From NCBI GenBank assembly GCA_017165825.1, contig CM029384.1, forward strand, positions 5,613,053 to 5,677,052: a stretch of 64,000 bases of DNA, written 5' to 3'. Below, piece after piece: positions 45,160 through 64,000 of the stretch (position 1 is its first letter; every line of letters begins with the position of its first letter). The DNA comes from Hepsetus odoe. Lineage: Eukaryota > Chordata > Actinopteri > Characiformes > Hepsetidae. The notes beneath the pieces are model-generated. The model was not told the DNA's origin and ran no database searches. It worked only from the letters and a program-made list of their open reading frames with translations. The position numbers and the translations under genes were made by a program.

Positions 45160-45392
45160 GGAAGGCCCCAGCATTGGAAAGTCATGGGTTCGAATCCCAG
45201 ACCAGTAGGTTGCCCTGAGGTACCTTTGTGTAAGGTACCGTCCCCATCACTCCTCCCCGGGCGCTTTAAATAGCTGCCCCCTGCTGCACGGTGTGCCCGG
45301 GTGAAAAGCAGAGGTGTGATTTCGTCGTGCCTCACTGCTGCGCTGTGCTGTGTATCACGAAGCCGAAAATAGTCACTTTCACTTTTTCCACT
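45160..45392 (+). repeat. SINE-A copy, 5' shortened
   Basis: B box gggttcgaatcccag, body gctgccccctgctgcacggt, tail tagtcactttcactttt. Confidence 0.88.
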
Positions 45393-45399
45393 CCAATAA

Positions 45400-48014
45400 G
45401 ATACGCATGAAGGGCAACGTGTGCTTTGGGTGCTATTAATTAAGCATTTGTGGCTTTGATTTTGTAAATGAATTTATTTCCTTTAACATACTGAACTGTT
45501 AATCTGAAAACGGTGACTTACAAAAACAGATATATATTCACATTTACAAAATAACATCGAACGTGGACACGAATACAGAAGCGTCACAATTTATATTATC
45601 AGAATAAATTAGTAATCGTTGGCACGTGACAGGAAAGCTGGAGTCCTGATCTGTGTTGCATAAGGTTCCCGTTCATTATAAAGAGAACCGCTGAGAGGCA
45701 CTCAGAAAAAAAAGAAGAAAAAGAAAAGAAAAAAAAACCAATAAAAAACAATGCAATAGCTCTGAGTGAGGCCTCGCCCGACCAGAAAGAGAAAGTAACC
45801 GAGAACCCACAGCAAACAGGACCAGCCCTTCTTAAATATTCACCAAGGAGCTAAATGCTGTGCAAATAGGAGCCCAAAAAAGAAGAAGATGGATGAAAAC
45901 AATAAAGCTGTCAGTGCTGTCCGTGCCGGAAGCAGATGAAGGATGATTCGGTCCCGCCCTGATTGGAAAGTGCCTGCGATGATGTGGAGGTGCAGGGATT
46001 TCAAGGTCATACCAAAACCGGCCGGCACGCTTACGTGGCCGAGTTTAGTCACTTCAGCTCGTCCTACTGCGTCTAAAAAGCAGCTTTTAAGAACTGTAAC
46101 CCAATGCAGACCCACCGCTGTAATGGTCAAGGAGCAAAAACGAATAATTGACCAAAATTAAAAAAAAAATTGATCTTTAGACATTTGGATGAAATAAATA
46201 AAATCGAACATACATCACGTACAAAACATTGATCAAAGCCTGTTTATAAGCTGAACCGTACCAGCAGATAAATCAACACAAATCACCTCTTTGGTGTCCC
46301 CTTTTCAAAATGTGAGCACTTTAAGTTAGCAAGAGTGTGGGCCACGCAACGCAGCTTATGCTGAGATACATTTGGAGAAAGATTAACCCTTTAAAGCCCT
46401 GCGTTTCCATACGGGAAAGCTCGATTTGGCTGCAAGTAGCATCGTGTATCTCGCCTCGGAGTGATCGTAACAATTCATAGGTTTTATTCGATAAATACTT
46501 TGTGATTCCAAAAGGTTTCCATTTAATACCTGCCACGTCCCAGCCTAGTGTAACCATGTGGTAACAACCTGTATCTCCGGGTCCGTTTATTGAAAAAAAT
46601 GGAAATTTGAATTTTTGTTTCGTTTTGAAATAAAAAATCAGGTTTTAAAGAGTTAAGACGTCTGAAGTTCGAGCAATTTCCAACAGACAGACATCACATG
46701 TTGTGAATGGATTGATGCAGACTGAGAACCATTAAAAGAACCCTCCAGTTTCTCAAGCCAATCCCTGCATGAAAATAAAAAAACAAGATGGAGAAAACCT
46801 GTAGACCAAAATCACACTTCAAAGCCACTGGGCAGCTGCTGAACTTAGTCTACAAACATCTGCAAAATGACCTGCATTAACCATTATTAATGTGAGACTA
46901 GGTGAAGGAGAGATGGGCAGTGCTGCAGGTACCTTCTGGCATGGCACCTTCTGGACCCTCTTCTAAAGGTGCAGAATTCCAGGTGATCCCATAGATTTCA
47001 ACTGATTTTGCTTTGTTTTCTTAAGAATTTCTGCAGGTTTCTTTGAAAAAGGTCTTTGCGTTGTTAAATTTCTATCCTTCCAGCAATACTAGCCTCTCTA
47101 AGAGAATCCCTATGATATGTTAGCACCATGGTAAAGTGATGGGGGCTCTGAATATAGAACGAATATGAACATTCGTCTGTGACGGATTCATCAAATGCCC
47201 ATTGGCTTCTATCACAAGTGTGTTTGTTCTTCTGTAAGCAACAGTAATGCATTCAAACAATATATGCTGCAAACAGAGATCCCTGGTCTCTGCTCAGCAG
47301 GAGTTATATATCTTCATAGAGCTGTGATCCAATGGTGTAGATTGTCTTTCACCCCATTTGCACCCGGTCCCTTAATGCGACCAGTATGTAGATTCTGCCC
47401 TGCCTGGATTCGAACCTGGGACCTCTTGAGCCATAGTACCATAGCCACTTTTATATATATATATATATATTTTTGGTTTTTTTTCCATGTTATGTCAAAA
47501 AAATAAATAGCACATGAACTAATATCTGCCTTTTTTAGCCCACAGAATCGCTTCATTCATTTTAGCAATGATTTTTTTTTTTCCATCCTGGGAAAGAGGT
47601 GTAATACACCACAGCCAATCAGAATAGAGTTTGTTTACATACATCACTTTTAAAGGCACGGTAACAAAATGGATCCGTTAGAAAGGATTAAAAAGAAATG
47701 AAACTGCTAATGTAAGTGGATCAAAGGAATAAATTGAAAAGAAATACAACTTTAAAGGAAAATCCTGGATATGGGCCCTTTTTAAAGGCAGCTGGGGGAA
47801 ATGAAAGGCGTGTAGTAAAGGATCACTAACTCACTCGGGACAATGCAGCAGTCCAGGGGTCTCTACCCTGCAGATATACCTGCATTATGATGTGCCATAA
47901 GCCTGTCCATACATAATCCTGAAGACATTGGAAACAACCAGGTGTAAACGGGGTGTCAGAGTCTCGCATTTGTATTTATGTGTCCTTTTGCCTCTCTCTT
48001 CTTCTCTCCTCCGT
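45400..48014. other. muc13-like 3' flank and probable 3' UTR
   Basis: Lies after the mucin stop on the minus strand. AATAAA-type signals on that strand occur near 46482 and 45472 (tttatt on plus), but the true transcript end cannot be fixed. A small SINE head remnant lies near 47400. Confidence 0.45.
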
Positions 48015-61973
<13,959 letters not shown>

Positions 61974-61999
61974 CTGTAAAAACACACAGGAAATAAAGC

Positions 62000-62438
62000 A
62001 AACTATAATTAATACTATAGAATTCACAGTGAAAAGTTTAACATATTAAAAATCTAACAGATTATATTTTTCTTCTGAGATGGATGGATGATTGGATGAA
62101 TGGATGGATGGATGAGAAATGTTCTGTTATTTTCTAGGCATTTATGAAAGACTACAACAGCTGAACATTTACACATTCAAAGTAAAGATTTAAAAAAAAG
62201 TTTTATTAACGTAAGTCAAAATATATGTTTCCTTCTCCTAGAAAGTTTCTTTTTTAAGCATTGGAGGAAACAAACAGGCTTTAAAAAAACACAACTTGTG
62301 AATAGCAGAGAGTTTATTGCTGTTATTGCTGGGTCACGTCAATATTACCAGCAGGTCCAATAAAACTGACAAAGAAGGACCAAGAGTTTCCTATGTTTCC
62401 AACAGTTCCTCGTTTGTATGCAGGCAGTGTGTGTGTGT

Positions 62439-62505
<67 letters not shown>

Positions 62506-62644
62506 CCGGCCGAGAGAGAGAGCATGAGCAGGCCAGGCCTTCATTGTCCCGACACTTTGTTCTCAGTTGGCAAGCCTGGTCGAATAAAGGTTAAAGAATT
62601 AAAACAAAAAAGGCTGCGAACATATAAAGGACTTTTTTACATTT

Positions 62645-62712
<68 letters not shown>

Positions 62713-63820
62713 GGCACACATGAGGTCCTGATGGCTAATATGATTATTTTCCCGGAACAAACTGCGATACAGTGTGTCAAGGTTTATTGCTTAGTAACCA
62801 CATCCAGTGACAGATTAAAAATAAGCCTGGGAACACACCCACCTGTCAAAACTGTTTTTATTGCCATTCGTCTCTTATAGAAAGAGGAACATGCACCCCT
62901 TAAATATAGATCCTCAGGAGTTAATGATTACCTGCATAAGGATGCAGTACACTCACTAAAAATGACCAGGGCTGGATAAATGAGCAGATCTGGCCTAGAT
63001 TTCAAAAGCTGACGAATGTAGCACACAGTGTAGGCAACTCTGGATTCATTTAACAGCCTCTGAAATGCACCAGGAATGAATATATTCCTCTTTAATGCTA
63101 ATCCATAAAAACCTCTACATTTGCTTGGGGGCATACCGTCTTTAACCAGCGCAGTTTGCTGAACTTCCTGCTCCAGACTGGCAAACAGACCACAGCACTC
63201 TAGATTTATTGTCCATTGTTGCATTAAATAAGCACAAAATCAATTATATAATAATAATAAAAAGAAAAATATTATTATTGTTATTATTATTATTATTGTG
63301 TGTGCCAAAATTATACTATTATTATTATTATTATTATTATGTGTGCCAAAATACTATGGGACATAGTACACAAAGAGTAAATTAGAATTTTTTTCCCCCA
63401 GGTACTCCCTTATTAATCAACAATCCTTATTGGTCCGCACTAACTTAAGCTCTACACAGCTTAAGTGGTGGTTACCCCACCGGAGGCTAATCCTAACCAT
63501 TGAGAACACACTCAAGCAGGTCACTTCAGGGTGAAGGCCACATCGGTGTGAGCGGACCTTTGTCTGACCAGGTCTGTTCTGGGTCAAAGTGCACCTCCTT
63601 CTCTACATCTCCTCCTCTACTGTGATCACACATGCTGTATGTTTATTAGGTCTGTCTTATGTAAGGGATTATGGCCATGTCTGAGTGCAGAGGTCTCACC
63701 CTGCCGGATTAGGTAACATGGAAATATTCACTAGCATTATTAGCACAATGCTAATGGACAGCATTCACTCTGCATGCATTTGGCTTTTTAAGCCAAATGA
63801 TGTTTGTCCTGGTGGTGCTT
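62000..63820. other. muc13-like upstream region, signal-peptide exon not found
   Basis: Apart from microsatellites and an AT-rich triplet cluster (63250-63340), I found no minus-strand ATG exon with a hydrophobic leader and a phase-1 donor. Confidence 0.5.
62423..62501. repeat. (TG)n microsatellite
   Basis: About 38 TG units. A (TC)n run at 62648-62704 follows. Confidence 0.97.
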
Positions 63821-63824
63821 CTAC

Positions 63825-64000
63825 ATGAAGTGAAAGTGACTATTTGTCATTGTGAATCACAGCACAGTGAATTACAGCGAAATGCGACCCACACACACCG
63901 TGCGGCAGGAAGCAGCAATATCCAGGGCCCGGGGAACGGTGATGGGGACAGTACCTTGGTCAAGGGTACCTCAGGGCAACCCACTGGTCTGGGATTCAAA
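63825..64000 (-). repeat. SINE-A, cut by the window edge
   Basis: Tail aagtgaaagtgactatttgt, body gatggggacagtaccttggt. The head lies beyond 64000. Confidence 0.88.

Overview
The window is vertebrate nuclear DNA, almost certainly from a teleost fish. It has split genes with GT-AG introns, two recognisable vertebrate gene families, tRNA-headed SINEs, L2-, RTE- and Tc1-type elements, and very abundant (CA)n, (TC)n and ATGG-type satellites. There is no bacterial-style gene organisation. Most of the long open frames are products of stop-free tandem repeats or the antisense of real exons.

Two genes could be rebuilt exon by exon, and both run on the minus strand. The first is an MPP3-type MAGUK scaffold. 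Its complete coding sequence lies in 18 exons between 30940 (ATG) and 10026 (stop). All phases agree and the predicted protein is 587 residues: tandem L27, PDZ, SH3, a basic linker and a guanylate-kinase-like domain without a working P-loop. The second is a transmembrane mucin with MUC13 architecture between 61973 and 48015, in 12 visible coding exons. Its order is a Ser/Thr-rich region, an 18-copy 21-residue tandem repeat, EGF, SEA with a GSVV cleavage motif, two EGF-like units, one membrane helix and a Tyr-containing tail. Its signal-peptide exon was not found and may lie beyond the right edge.

Layout: 1-10 kb is repeat-rich flank, with a 27-bp minisatellite, a duplicated ~600-bp segment, SINEs and RTE debris. 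The mpp3 gene fills 10-31 kb. Its introns hold a 1.9-kb higher-order minisatellite, a 1-kb TGGA/TGGC array, and an L2 fragment inserted inside a SINE. From 31 to 48 kb is intergenic, with a J-domain exon remnant, a decayed Tc1-type transposon and many SINEs. The muc13-like gene runs from 48 to 62 kb, and one of its introns carries a ~600-bp (TC)n tract. From 62 to 64 kb is repeat-rich 5' flank. The two genes have separate roles: MPP3 is a cell-junction and polarity scaffold, and MUC13 is an epithelial surface mucin. Nothing in the sequence shows joint function. I found no new multi-gene system. The most unusual items are the repeat architectures, the nested retroposons and the J-domain exon that ends in an AT tract at an undetermined base.
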